A DNA stretch of 64,000 nt from Pseudomonas sp. M47T1. GTDB lineage: Bacteria; Pseudomonadota; Gammaproteobacteria; Pseudomonadales; Pseudomonadaceae. The notes under the pieces were generated by a model. It was not told where the DNA came from. It did not search any database and was given only the letters and a program-made list of their open reading frames with translations. Both the position numbers and the translations under genes were made by a program. Location of the stretch: positions 124,001 through 188,000 of the forward strand of contig NZ_AJWX01000004.1 of NCBI RefSeq assembly GCF_000263855.1, read 5' to 3'. The first letter of the stretch is position 1, and every line of letters starts with the position of its first letter. Below, piece after piece: positions 26,250-34,873 of the stretch.

Positions 26250-27070
26250 ATGACTCAGATCTGACCAAAGACGGGCAGGACAAATACATCGTCCCGGGAC
26301 TTGAGCGCGGCCTGTTGCTGCTGTGCGAATTCAGCCGGGCAAACCGCACCCTCACTGCGCCGGAATTGGCGCGCCGCCTTGAACTGCCGCGCTCTACCAT
26401 CTTCCGCCTGCTGACCACCCTGGAAACCATGGGCTTCGTGACCCGTAGCGGTAACGAGTACCGTCTGGGCATGTCGGTGCTGCGCCTGGGCTTCGAATAC
26501 CTGGCGTCGCTGGAGCTGACCGAACTGGGCCAGCCACTCTTGGCGCGGCTGTGCGACAAGCTCAACTACCCAAGCAACCTGGTGGTGCGCGATGGCCGCT
26601 CCATCGTCTACGTAGCCAAGGTGTCGCCACCCTCGGTGTTCTCCAGCGCCGTCAACGTCGGCACCCGCCTGCCCGCTCACGCGACGGTGCTGGGCCGCAT
26701 CCTGCTGGAAGATCTGTCCTTGGCCGAGCTGCGCGAGCTGTATCCCGAGGAGCATCTGGAACAGCATTCGCTGTGTACGCCCAAGACCGTGCTGGAACTG
26801 TTCGACCTGGTGCAGGCCGACCGCCAACGCGGCTACGTCAGCGGCGAGGGCTTCTTCGAATCGGCGATTTCCACCGTGGCCGCGCCGGTTCGCGATCACA
26901 GCGGCCACATCGTCGCCGCCCTGGGCGTGACCATACCCACCACACAGATCGGCCACGTCAACTTCGAAGAAACCCTGGCTCAGGTCCGTCGCAACGCCGA
27001 CGAACTCTCGCGTCTGCTCAACTACACCCCCACCCACGGCAGCCGCGTCACTGCGCTGATGAGGGACTGA
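26246..27070 (+). CDS. IclR-family transcriptional regulator
   Basis: A 274-residue regulator with an N-terminal winged helix (residues 12-75: ERGLLLLCEFSRANRTLTAPELA and LPRSTIFRLLTTLETMGFV) and a C-terminal IclR effector domain. The latter contains LPAHATVLGRILL, a Cys/charged pocket and VSGEGFFESAISTVAAPV. The ATG overlaps the hydrolase stop. Such proteins commonly control aromatic-acid operons and respond to a pathway metabolite. I link it tentatively to the 16-bp palindromes before this operon and before the porin gene. Confidence 0.95.
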   Translation: MNDSDLTKDGQDKYIVPGLERGLLLLCEFSRANRTLTAPELARRLELPRSTIFRLLTTLETMGFVTRSGNEYRLGMSVLRLGFEYLASLELTELGQPLLARLCDKLNYPSNLVVRDGRSIVYVAKVSPPSVFSSAVNVGTRLPAHATVLGRILLEDLSLAELRELYPEEHLEQHSLCTPKTVLELFDLVQADRQRGYVSGEGFFESAISTVAAPVRDHSGHIVAALGVTIPTTQIGHVNFEETLAQVRRNADELSRLLNYTPTHGSRVTALMRD

Positions 27071-27071
27071 C

Positions 27072-27869
27072 ATGAGCCTTTATCAAATTCAGGGTTGCAC
27101 GGCGATCGTCACCGGCGGTTCCTCCGGCATCGGTTTGGCCTGCGTGGAACTGCTGCTGGAAGCCGGCGCCAATGTGGCCTTCTGTGGCCGTAACGAAGAC
27201 CGCCTGCGCAGCGCCGAAGCCGATCTGCGCGCCCGCTTTCCTGACGCCCGATTGCTTGCACAGGTATGCGACGTACTCGATGCCACCAGCGTGCAGGCGT
27301 TCGCCACGGCCAGCGAAGCGGCCTTCGGCCCGGCGCAGATGCTGATCAACAACGCCGGCCAAGGCCGCGTGTCGACCTTCGCCGACACCACCGATACGGC
27401 CTGGACCGAGGAGCTAAACCTGAAGTTCTTCTCGGTGATTAACCCGGTGCGTGCCTTCATGCCCCAGCTTGAAAGCACCTCGGCCGCATCCATCGTCTGC
27501 GTGAACTCGCTACTGGCCAGCCAGCCCGAAGCGCACATGGTTGCCACTTCCGCCGCCCGCGCCGGGTTGAAGAATCTGGTGCGTTCCATGGCCACCGAGT
27601 TCGCCGAAAAAGACATCCGCGTCAACGGAATCCTCATCGGCCTGGTGGAATCGGGCCAATGGCGCCGCCGCTTCGAAGCGCGCGAAGAGCGCCACCTCGA
27701 CTGGGCCCAATGGACCGCGCAACTGGCCCAACGCAAACACATTCCCCTGGGTCGCCTGGGCCTGCCCGTAGAGGCAGCCCGCGCCATCCTGTTCCTGGCT
27801 TCGCCCTTGTCGGCTTACACCACAGGCAGCCATATCGATGTTTCTGGAGGCCTGTCCCGCCATGCGTAA
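27072..27869 (+). CDS. SDR-fold protein lacking the YxxxK active-site pair
   Basis: A 265-residue SDR-fold protein. The cofactor loop TGGSSGIG and NNAG are intact. Where classical SDRs have Tyr-x3-Lys, this protein reads VATSAARAGLKNLV, with Thr and Arg in those places. The catalytic Ser region is VNSLLASQ. It may therefore bind NAD(P) with altered chemistry, or use another residue. The end (YTTGSHIDVSGGLSRHA) is normal. The next gene starts inside its last codons (8-bp overlap), so the pair is probably coupled. A sister SDR in the run keeps its active site. Confidence 0.85.
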   Translation: MSLYQIQGCTAIVTGGSSGIGLACVELLLEAGANVAFCGRNEDRLRSAEADLRARFPDARLLAQVCDVLDATSVQAFATASEAAFGPAQMLINNAGQGRVSTFADTTDTAWTEELNLKFFSVINPVRAFMPQLESTSAASIVCVNSLLASQPEAHMVATSAARAGLKNLVRSMATEFAEKDIRVNGILIGLVESGQWRRRFEAREERHLDWAQWTAQLAQRKHIPLGRLGLPVEAARAILFLASPLSAYTTGSHIDVSGGLSRHA

Positions 27870-29544
27870 CGACAACCAAGTCACCGTAGGTGCTGCTATT
27901 ACCGCGTTCCTTGAACAGTGCGACGTAAAGGCCGCGTTCGGGGTTATTTCCATCCACAACATGCCGATCCTCGATGCCTTCGCCGTGCGCGGCAATATTC
28001 GCTTTGTCATGGCCCGCGGCGAAGCTGGCGCCACCAATATGGCCGATGCCTACGCGCGCACCACTGGCGGGTTGGGTGTGTGCCTGACCTCCACCGGCAC
28101 CGCTGCCGGCAACGCAGCGGGCGCCATGGTGGAAGCACAGACCGCCGGCACGCCTTTGCTGCACATCACTGGGCAGATCGAAACCCAGTACTTGGACCAG
28201 GAGTTCGCCTACATTCACGAAGCCCGTGACCAGCTAACCATGCTCAAGGCGGTGTCGAAAGCCGCCTTCCGCGTGCGTAGCGTGGAGACCGCGCTCAGCA
28301 CCATGAAGCTGGCGGTGCAGACCGCCCTCACTGCGCCTACCGGCCCGGTCAGCGTCGAGATCCCGATCGACATTCAGTCGACTTTCATCACCATGCCCAC
28401 CGACCTTGCGCCACTGCCAATCCCCATTGCGGTGCCTGCACCCGAAGCGCTGGACGCTCTGGCTGAACGTATGGCCGGCGCCAAACGCCCCATGCTGTGG
28501 CTGGGTGGCGGCGCGCGTCACGCCGGCAAGCAAGTGAAGCGGTTGCTGGATATGGGTGTCGGTGTCCTCACCTCTACCCAGGGCCGCGGCGTAGTCAACG
28601 AAGACGATGAACGCTGCCTGGGCGCCTTCTCGCAGAACCGCGCCGTGGAACAGTTCATGCAATCGTGCGACGTGCTGTTGGTAGCCGGTTCGCGCCTGCG
28701 CTCCAACGAGACCTTCAAGTACGCCCTGAAACTGCCGCAAACCACCCTGCGCATCGACGCCAACCCCGCCATCGAAGGCCGCAGCTACAGCAGCGACCAG
28801 TTTGTGTGCGGCGACACGGCGCTGGCGTTGGACGGTTTGGCCGACCGACTGGAAGGTCGCCTGAATATAGACCCAATGTTCCACGTGGAACTATTGCAGG
28901 TGCGCAGCAAGTCACGCATCCAGCTGAATGCCGATCTGGGCCCCTACACCGCCTTGGTGGAACAGCTGCAAGCCGTCACTGGCCGCAACTTTTCCTGGGT
29001 CCGCGATGTAACCCTGTCCAACAGCATGTGGGGCAACCGCCTGATCAACCTGTTCCACCCACGTGCGGGTGTGCATGCGCTGGGCGGTGGTATCGGCCAG
29101 GCGTTGGCCATGGGCATCGGCGCCGCCGTTGCCGCCGCCGAAACGGCGCCTGAGCGCAGAGTGTTCGCCCTGGCCGGCGACGGCGGCTTCATTCTCAACC
29201 TGGGTGAGCTGGCGACCCTGGTGCAGGAAAAAGCCAACGTGGTGATCCTGCTGATGAACGACCAGCGCTATGGCGTGATCCGCAATATTCAGGACGCCGT
29301 ATACGGCGCTCGCCACGCCTACGTGGAACTGCACACGCCGGACTATTCGCAGCTGGCCGAATCCATGGGCCTGCGCCACGCGCTGGTCAGTGACCTGAAA
29401 AACTTCGGCGGCGTGATCGAAGGCGCACTGGCCGAGCCCGGCCCGTTCCTGCTGGAAGTGGACATGCTGGCCGTGGGCGCTTTTGCCACTCAATTCGCCG
29501 GCCCACCCAACAGCGAAACCAAGGCTCAGAAGGCCACTGCTTGA
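27862..29544 (+). CDS. Thiamine diphosphate-dependent enzyme (AHAS / decarboxylase superfamily)
   Basis: A 560-residue protein of the acetolactate synthase/benzoylformate decarboxylase superfamily. Residues 1-175 form the pyrimidine-binding domain with the activating Glu in ARGEAGATNMADAYAR. The central domain is about 190-330. The PP domain carries GDGGFILNLGELATL and, about 28 residues later, LLMNDQRYG, the GDG-x-N Mg-ThDP motif. The start at 27862 is behind GGAGGCC. Plausible roles are decarboxylation or carboligation of a 2-oxo acid from ring cleavage, giving an aldehyde for the dehydrogenase downstream (inference). Confidence 0.9.
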   Translation: MRNDNQVTVGAAITAFLEQCDVKAAFGVISIHNMPILDAFAVRGNIRFVMARGEAGATNMADAYARTTGGLGVCLTSTGTAAGNAAGAMVEAQTAGTPLLHITGQIETQYLDQEFAYIHEARDQLTMLKAVSKAAFRVRSVETALSTMKLAVQTALTAPTGPVSVEIPIDIQSTFITMPTDLAPLPIPIAVPAPEALDALAERMAGAKRPMLWLGGGARHAGKQVKRLLDMGVGVLTSTQGRGVVNEDDERCLGAFSQNRAVEQFMQSCDVLLVAGSRLRSNETFKYALKLPQTTLRIDANPAIEGRSYSSDQFVCGDTALALDGLADRLEGRLNIDPMFHVELLQVRSKSRIQLNADLGPYTALVEQLQAVTGRNFSWVRDVTLSNSMWGNRLINLFHPRAGVHALGGGIGQALAMGIGAAVAAAETAPERRVFALAGDGGFILNLGELATLVQEKANVVILLMNDQRYGVIRNIQDAVYGARHAYVELHTPDYSQLAESMGLRHALVSDLKNFGGVIEGALAEPGPFLLEVDMLAVGAFATQFAGPPNSETKAQKATA

Positions 29545-29554
29545 GGACCTCCCC

Positions 29555-30358
29555 ATGCTGCATATCACCATGATCGGCTGCGGCGCCATTGGCGTCGGCG
29601 TGCTGGAGCTGCTGGAGAAGGACCCTACCCTGTGCGTTGACCACGTCATTGCCTCGGCCGGTTCCGAAGACCTGGTGCGTCAGCGCCTGGCCAGTTTCAA
29701 CAAGCCGCCGCAGGTGCTCACCGCCTTGCCCGCCGATGCTCGCCCGGACTTGCTGGTGGAGTGCGCAGGCCACCGGGCCATCGAAGAACATGTGCTTCCG
29801 GCACTGGAGCGCGGCATCGCCTGCCTGATCGTTTCCGTGGGCGCCCTGTCGGAAGTGGGCCTGGTAGAGCGGCTGGAAGCAGCCGCCGAACGCGGCCAGA
29901 CACGCATCGAGTTGCTGCCCGGCGCCATCGGTGGCATCGATGCGTTGTCGGCCGCCAAGGTCGGCGGCCTGGATGCGGTGAATTATGTCGGACGCAAACC
30001 CGCCCGCGCCTGGAAGAACACGCCGGGCGAGTTGGTCTGCGATCTGGACACCCTCACTGAAGCCACGGTGATCTTCCAGGGCAGCGCCCGCGAAGCCGCC
30101 CAGCTTTATCCGAAGAACGCCAACGTCGCCGCCACCCTGTCGTTGGCTGGCCTGGGCCTGGACCGCACCCACGTCACGCTGATTGCCGACCCGCACAGCG
30201 ACGAGAACGTGCACCAGTTCGAAGCCCGTGGCGCCTTTGGCGGTTTCGAGTTGAGCCTGCGCGGCAAGCCGCTGCTGGCCAACCCAAAGACCTCGGCCCT
30301 CACCGTGTACAGCGTGGTCCGCGCCCTCGGCAACCACGCCCACGCGATTTCCATCTAG
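29555..30358 (+). CDS. Aspartate dehydrogenase-family protein
   Basis: A 267-residue NAD(P)-dependent protein of the L-aspartate dehydrogenase (NadX-like) family. Its N-terminal Rossmann loop is MIGCGAIGVGVLELL. The substrate half shows GAIGGIDALSAAKVGGLD, KNANVAATLSLAGLGLDRTHVTLIADP and a late conserved His-containing segment. Family enzymes interconvert L-aspartate and oxaloacetate plus ammonia, and some act on other amino acids. The length is right. As I recall, the P. aeruginosa homologue PA3505 has been purified as an aspartate dehydrogenase. In this context it may release or fix ammonia, or act on an imine of the pathway. AGGA precedes the ATG at 29555. Confidence 0.88.
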   Translation: MLHITMIGCGAIGVGVLELLEKDPTLCVDHVIASAGSEDLVRQRLASFNKPPQVLTALPADARPDLLVECAGHRAIEEHVLPALERGIACLIVSVGALSEVGLVERLEAAAERGQTRIELLPGAIGGIDALSAAKVGGLDAVNYVGRKPARAWKNTPGELVCDLDTLTEATVIFQGSAREAAQLYPKNANVAATLSLAGLGLDRTHVTLIADPHSDENVHQFEARGAFGGFELSLRGKPLLANPKTSALTVYSVVRALGNHAHAISI

Positions 30359-30361
30359 GGG

Positions 30362-31849
30362 ATGAACATGACCTTGGAACAGACGTTACCCATCTGCATC
30401 GCCGGCCAATGGCGCCTGGGCCGCGGCGAGCGCTATGCCTCCCGCTACCCCGCCACCGGCGAACCGGTAGCCTGGCTCAACGCCGCCAGCCTGGAAGACG
30501 TGGAGGATGCCGTGCGCGGGGCCCACGAGGCATTCCTTCATAGCGGCTGGGCCCAGCGCAAACCTCACGAACGCGCCACTGTGCTGTATCGTATTGCCGA
30601 GCTGATTCGTGAGCGCGGCGAAGAACTGGCCCAGTTGCAACGTCAGGACAACGGCAAACCCATTAGCGAAACCCGCGCGCTGGTGGCCAGCGCCGCAGGC
30701 ACTTTCCAGTTCTTCGCTGCCGCCTGTGAAACCCTGGAAGAAACTATCACCCCGTCGCGCGGCGACTTCGTCACCATGAGCGTCTACGAGCCCATGGGCG
30801 TCGTGGCCGCCATCACGCCGTGGAACTCGCCCATCGCCAGTGAAGCGCAGAAAGTCGCGCCGGCGTTGGCGGCAGGTAACGCGGTGGTGATCAAACCGGC
30901 GGAAATCACCCCGCTGCTGGCCCTGCAACTGGCACAGATCTGCGAAGACGCCGGCCTGCCCAGGGGGCTGGTCAGCGTGTTGCCCGGCAAGGGTTCTGTG
31001 CTGGGCGACGCCCTCACCCAGCACCCGTTGATCAAGCGCGTATCGTTCACCGGCGGTACCAAGACCGGCAAGCACATCGCCCACATCGCCGCCGACAAGA
31101 TGATGCCGGTGTCGCTGGAGCTGGGCGGCAAGTCGCCCACCATCGTGCTCGACGACGCCGACCTGGACCACGCCGTGGCCGGAGTGCTGTACGGCATTTT
31201 CAGCTCTTCGGGCGAAGCCTGCATCGCCGGCTCGCGGCTGTTCGTGGCGCGCTCGCTGTACGAGCCATTCATGGAGCGGCTGGTGGCCGGCGCGGCCAAA
31301 CTTCGCCTGGGCGACCCAGCAGACGAAACCACGCAAATGGGCCCGCTGATCAGCGCCAGCCACCGCGAATCGGTGGAACGCTACGTGGCCCTGGGCCTGG
31401 CCGAAGGCGGCAGCCTGCGCCTGGGCGGCCAGCGCCCAGTGGGTGGCCTCTATGACAACGGCTACTTTTTCCCGCCCACCATCCTCGAAGGCCTGAGCAA
31501 CAGCCACCAAACCTGCCAGGAAGAAATTTTCGGCCCGGTGCTGGTGGCCATGCCTTTCGACGACGAACCCGAGCTGGTCGAGCAAGCCAACAACAGCCTG
31601 TACGCCCTGGCGGCCGGCATCTGGACCCGCGACTACAAGCGCGCGTGGGCCCTGGGCCGCAAGATTCAGGCGGGCACGGTGTGGATCAACACCTACAAGC
31701 AGTTCTCCATTTCCACCCCGTTCGGTGGCTGGCGCGACAGTGGCCTGGGCCGTGAAAAAGGCCGGCTGGGCATCCTGCAATACATGGAACAGAAGAGCCT
31801 CTACTGGGGCATGAATGAACAGCCATTGGCCTGGGCCAACGGCCACTGA
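30362..31849 (+). CDS. Aldehyde dehydrogenase
   Basis: A 495-residue NAD(P)-dependent aldehyde dehydrogenase with the catalytic Glu in SLELGGKSP (about residue 253) and the nucleophile Cys in SSGEACIAGSRLFV (about residue 286). PWNSPI and NYAVVI-like motifs (here NAVVIKPAE) bind the cofactor. It resembles semialdehyde dehydrogenases such as the aminomuconate-semialdehyde type, but the substrate is not determined. The start could be 30362 or the ATG at 30368. It follows the aspartate dehydrogenase-like gene by 3 bp. Confidence 0.93.
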   Translation: MNMTLEQTLPICIAGQWRLGRGERYASRYPATGEPVAWLNAASLEDVEDAVRGAHEAFLHSGWAQRKPHERATVLYRIAELIRERGEELAQLQRQDNGKPISETRALVASAAGTFQFFAAACETLEETITPSRGDFVTMSVYEPMGVVAAITPWNSPIASEAQKVAPALAAGNAVVIKPAEITPLLALQLAQICEDAGLPRGLVSVLPGKGSVLGDALTQHPLIKRVSFTGGTKTGKHIAHIAADKMMPVSLELGGKSPTIVLDDADLDHAVAGVLYGIFSSSGEACIAGSRLFVARSLYEPFMERLVAGAAKLRLGDPADETTQMGPLISASHRESVERYVALGLAEGGSLRLGGQRPVGGLYDNGYFFPPTILEGLSNSHQTCQEEIFGPVLVAMPFDDEPELVEQANNSLYALAAGIWTRDYKRAWALGRKIQAGTVWINTYKQFSISTPFGGWRDSGLGREKGRLGILQYMEQKSLYWGMNEQPLAWANGH

Positions 31850-31860
31850 GAGGTAGCGTG

Positions 31861-32838
31861 ATGAGCGTTTTAGGTATTGATGAAGTCACCTACGGCGTCG
31901 AGGACCTGGCCACCTGCGCGCGTTTCTTCAGCGACTGGGGCTTGGCCAAGGTCAGCGAACAGGCTGACGAGGTGATCTTCGAGACCCTCAATGGCTGCCG
32001 CGTGGTGCTGGCCGCCATCGACAAGCCTGGCCTGCCGCCCGCCATCGAAGCCGGTTCCACAGTGCGCGAAGTGGTGTGGGGCGTGGAAAACGAAGCCGAC
32101 CTGGCCATGTACAGCGAGCGCATCGCCAATGACCCGAACTTTGTCGAAGGCAACGGGCGTATCGGCTGCACCGACCCCAACGGCCTGGCGATCCGCCTGC
32201 AGGTCACGCGCAAGCGTGGGCTGGACATCGAGTGCAGCGGCCACAACACCTGGCAAACCAAGGGCCGCATCAACAAGCCGGCGCCGATCTACGACCGCGC
32301 CACGCCTATTGAAGTCGGCCATGTGGTGTTCTTCGTCACCGACGTGAACGCCTGCGAAGCCTTCTACCATGAACGTTTTGGCTTCCAGGCCTCCGACCGC
32401 TACCCCAACCGCGGTGCCTTTCTGCGCACCGCCGAGGAAGGTGGCCACCACGACCTGTTCATGCTGCAACTGCCCGCCCCGCGCGCCGGCCTCAACCACG
32501 TAGCCTTCACCGTGCGCGACGTGCACGAAGTGTTCGGTGGCGGCATGCACATCTCGCGCAGCGGCTGGGCCACCGAAATCGGCCCGGGGCGGCACCCGGT
32601 GTCGTCGGCGTTCTTCTGGTATTTCAAGAACCCCGCTGGCGCGCTGATCGAGTACTACGCCGACGAAGACCAACTGACCGGCGAGTGGGAGCCGCGTGAA
32701 TTCGAGCCGGGCCCGACCGTGTTCGCCGAATGGGCGATTGCCGGGGGCATCGACGGCAATACGCGCCGCCAGCAACACGTGGAAGCGCCACAGGGCAAAT
32801 TCCTCACCGACAAGCCCAAGGAAGGTGGCCAGCGATGA
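31861..32838 (+). CDS. VOC-fold extradiol-type ring-cleavage dioxygenase
   Basis: A 325-residue protein with two VOC modules: residues 1-115 (VLGIDEVTYGVEDLATCARFF) and about 143-270. The second module retains the Fe(II) facial triad of type I extradiol dioxygenases: His in EVGHVVFFVTD, His in GLNHVAFTV and Glu in GALIEYYAD. It should cleave a catechol-like ring with O2. The start is the ATG at 31861 (GAGAGGT upstream), not the GTG 3 bp earlier. The C-terminal 45 residues are charged and extended. Its stop overlaps the next ATG. Confidence 0.9.
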   Translation: MSVLGIDEVTYGVEDLATCARFFSDWGLAKVSEQADEVIFETLNGCRVVLAAIDKPGLPPAIEAGSTVREVVWGVENEADLAMYSERIANDPNFVEGNGRIGCTDPNGLAIRLQVTRKRGLDIECSGHNTWQTKGRINKPAPIYDRATPIEVGHVVFFVTDVNACEAFYHERFGFQASDRYPNRGAFLRTAEEGGHHDLFMLQLPAPRAGLNHVAFTVRDVHEVFGGGMHISRSGWATEIGPGRHPVSSAFFWYFKNPAGALIEYYADEDQLTGEWEPREFEPGPTVFAEWAIAGGIDGNTRRQQHVEAPQGKFLTDKPKEGGQR

Positions 32839-33152
32839 GCGAGACGCTGCTGCTGACCGTGCTGCTCAAGCACGACCAATCCAAGAACCTGGAGGACATC
32901 CAGGGCCACATGAAAAAAATGGACTGGTGGGAAAGCTTCCCGCCCCAAGGCGTGGAAGTGGTGAGCTGGACCGTGGCCATGGGCCTGGGCCAGATCGTCA
33001 CCCTGCGCCTGCCGCCCAGCCTGCTGGGCAAGGTCAATGTCGAACTGGAGCGCGCCGCCTGGGGCGTGTTCCGCACCGAATGCTACGCCACTTATGACTT
33101 TGTGCCCGTGCGCGAAATGATCCGCGAACGGGTGCGCAACGGAGGCCAATGA
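32835..33152 (+). CDS. Small protein of unknown function (105 aa), ring-pathway neighbour
   Basis: A 105-residue protein that I do not recognise. It is soluble, with a predicted alternation of strands and helices (LLLTVLLKHD, then a helix with Lys/Met, then VSWTVAMGLGQIVTLRL), reminiscent of small dimeric alpha-beta barrels such as muconolactone isomerases, but the resemblance is weak. The ATG at 32835 overlaps the stop of the dioxygenase gene (ATGA), so it is translationally coupled. Five Trp/Phe residues may line a pocket for an aromatic compound (inference). Confidence 0.75.
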   Translation: MSETLLLTVLLKHDQSKNLEDIQGHMKKMDWWESFPPQGVEVVSWTVAMGLGQIVTLRLPPSLLGKVNVELERAAWGVFRTECYATYDFVPVREMIRERVRNGGQ

Positions 33153-33153
33153 C

Positions 33154-33381
33154 ATGAGCACCACCGAACCGTACGTACAGCCTCATCAGGCGCGCAAGCG
33201 CCCCAACACCCAGTTCGAAGACCTGTTGGGCGACTCCATCGAGCGCGCCTTTGGCAGCGGCATCGCCGAACTGCCCGCATTGCTGGCGCACTTGAACCAT
33301 GCCGGCCCGCCCTGCCCGCTGACCACCGGCGAGTGGACCGAAGACGCGTACAAGACCCTGATGGCCCGGCTGGGCGCGTAA
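33154..33381 (+). CDS. Small helical protein, recombinase-like HTH type (75 aa)
   Basis: A 75-residue, mostly helical protein (FEDLLGDSIERAFGSGIAELPALLAHLN, read in parts, then WTEDAYKTLMARLGA). I associate it with small proteins annotated as recombinase-like helix-turn-helix; the match is by memory and the function is unknown. It sits one base after the 105-aa gene and 20 bp before the Rieske oxygenase. It may be an accessory to the oxygenase or a local regulator. It is too short and too plain to assign more. Confidence 0.65.
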   Translation: MSTTEPYVQPHQARKRPNTQFEDLLGDSIERAFGSGIAELPALLAHLNHAGPPCPLTTGEWTEDAYKTLMARLGA

Positions 33382-33401
33382 GACGCCCGAGGTAGAAGAA
33401 C

Positions 33402-34436
33402 ATGAATATGCACGTGACCGCTGACCCTGTTGAGAACCTATTGGCCAACGGCCTTAAAGACCTGTGGTTCCCCGTAATACCGTCCGAACTGCTGGGCGAA
33501 AAACCAATGTCGGTGCGTCGCCTGGGCTACAAGATCGCCCTGTGGCGCGACAACGATGGCAAGGTGCACGCCTTGGAAGACCATTGCCCGCACCGCGGCG
33601 CGCCATTGTCCCAAGGGCCGGTGCTGGGCGACCGCTTGCAGTGCCCTTACCACGGCGTGGAAGTGCGCTGCGACGGCACTGTCACCAAGGTGCCCGGCAG
33701 CCCTGGCTGCAAACTGGAAGGCGCCCGTCCTACCCGCATGTTCCATACCCGCGAGGCCGCTGGGGCAATTTTCCTGTTCAACGCCACCGACCCGCACCTG
33801 CATACCCCACCGGAGTTGGTACTGCCCGAGCAACTGACCTCGCCGCAGTGGAGCAGCTTCATCTGCTACACCGAGTGGAAAGGTGACTACCGCTACGTGC
33901 TCGACAACGTCATGGACCCAATGCACGGCACCTACCTGCACAAGATGTCCCACTCCATGAGCGAAGGCGAAGCCACCGCCAAGTTCGTCACCCGCGACAC
34001 CGACCAGGGTTTCTTCTTCGAGAAGGAAGGCCAGCGCGGCGTCAACTTCGACTGGACCGAATTTCTCGACAACGGCTGCCACTGGCTGCGCCTGGAAATC
34101 CCCTACCCGAAAACCGGTGGGCCTGGCGGCAACTTCACTATCATCGGCAGTTACACTCCCAGCAGCCCCTCGCTGGCCGCTGTATTTCACTGGCGCGCCC
34201 GCCCACTGACCGGCTGGCAGCGTGACACCTGGCGCTTCCTCTACAAGAACCGCCTGGAGGCGCGTCACTGGGCCGTACTGGAACAGGACCGGGTGTTGCT
34301 GGAGTTCATGGAGCCGGACGCCAACCAGCGGGAAAACCTATACCAGCATGACTTGGGTGTGGTGCGTTTGCGTCGCTACCTGAAGAGCCAGGCCAAGGCC
34401 CAGCTTGAACTCATCGAAGCGAAGCAACTGCCATGA
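33402..34436 (+). CDS. Rieske non-heme iron oxygenase, catalytic subunit
   Basis: A 344-residue Rieske oxygenase of the short VanA/phthalate-oxygenase-like class. The Rieske 2Fe-2S ligands are C62-x-H64 and, 17 residues on, C81-xx-H84. The mononuclear iron motif DNVMDPMHGTYLH places D172, H175 and H180, with the bridging Asp at 168. It would hydroxylate or demethylate an aromatic or N-substituted substrate with electrons from the reductase encoded at 34874. A single alpha-type subunit and no beta subunit are seen. It is followed by the Rid gene with an ATGA overlap. Confidence 0.93.
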   Translation: MNMHVTADPVENLLANGLKDLWFPVIPSELLGEKPMSVRRLGYKIALWRDNDGKVHALEDHCPHRGAPLSQGPVLGDRLQCPYHGVEVRCDGTVTKVPGSPGCKLEGARPTRMFHTREAAGAIFLFNATDPHLHTPPELVLPEQLTSPQWSSFICYTEWKGDYRYVLDNVMDPMHGTYLHKMSHSMSEGEATAKFVTRDTDQGFFFEKEGQRGVNFDWTEFLDNGCHWLRLEIPYPKTGGPGGNFTIIGSYTPSSPSLAAVFHWRARPLTGWQRDTWRFLYKNRLEARHWAVLEQDRVLLEFMEPDANQRENLYQHDLGVVRLRRYLKSQAKAQLELIEAKQLP

Positions 34437-34870
34437 GCGCGGCCGTTCAGCGTGTGCGGGCGTCGAACTTGACCGAACTGGCCAGCGCCAGCTGGTCCAA
34501 CGCCCTGCTGATCGGCAACGAGGTGGTGATGTCCGGCATGACCGGGCATCCCGCCACCCGCATCGCGGCCCAGGCCGGCGAACCGCTGGGCGCCTACGCG
34601 CAGACCTTGCTGGTGCTGAACAAGGTACTGGCGCTGGTGGAAGCTGCGGGTGGCCACATCGGCAACATCTACCGGCTGACCCTGTACGTCACGGCCATTG
34701 CCGACAAGGATGAAGTGGGCCGCGCACGCCGGGATTTTTTCAAGGACTTTGCCCATTTCCCTACCTCCACCCTGGTCGAGGCCAGCGCCCTGGTGTTCCC
34801 CGAACTGGTGGTGGAAATCGAAGCCGGTGCCCGACTCGATGTTGATCTACGCACGGCGCAGGAGAGCTGA
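34433..34870 (+). CDS. Rid-family (YjgF/RidA-like) protein without the catalytic Arg
   Basis: A 145-residue Rid-fold protein. The general fold is clear: GNEVVMSGMTGHPAT, the QTLLVLNKVLALVEAAGG helix, IYRLTLYVTAIADKDEV and FPTSTLVEASALVFP. In imine-deaminating RidA the corresponding loop is typically PARxxVEVAxLP with an essential Arg; here Ser takes its place (FPTSTLVEA). It is therefore of a Rid subgroup without that Arg. Aminomuconate deaminases of aromatic-amine pathways are also in this superfamily, which fits the operon (inference). Its ATG overlaps the Rieske stop. Confidence 0.85.
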   Translation: MSAAVQRVRASNLTELASASWSNALLIGNEVVMSGMTGHPATRIAAQAGEPLGAYAQTLLVLNKVLALVEAAGGHIGNIYRLTLYVTAIADKDEVGRARRDFFKDFAHFPTSTLVEASALVFPELVVEIEAGARLDVDLRTAQES

Positions 34871-34873
34871 ACC

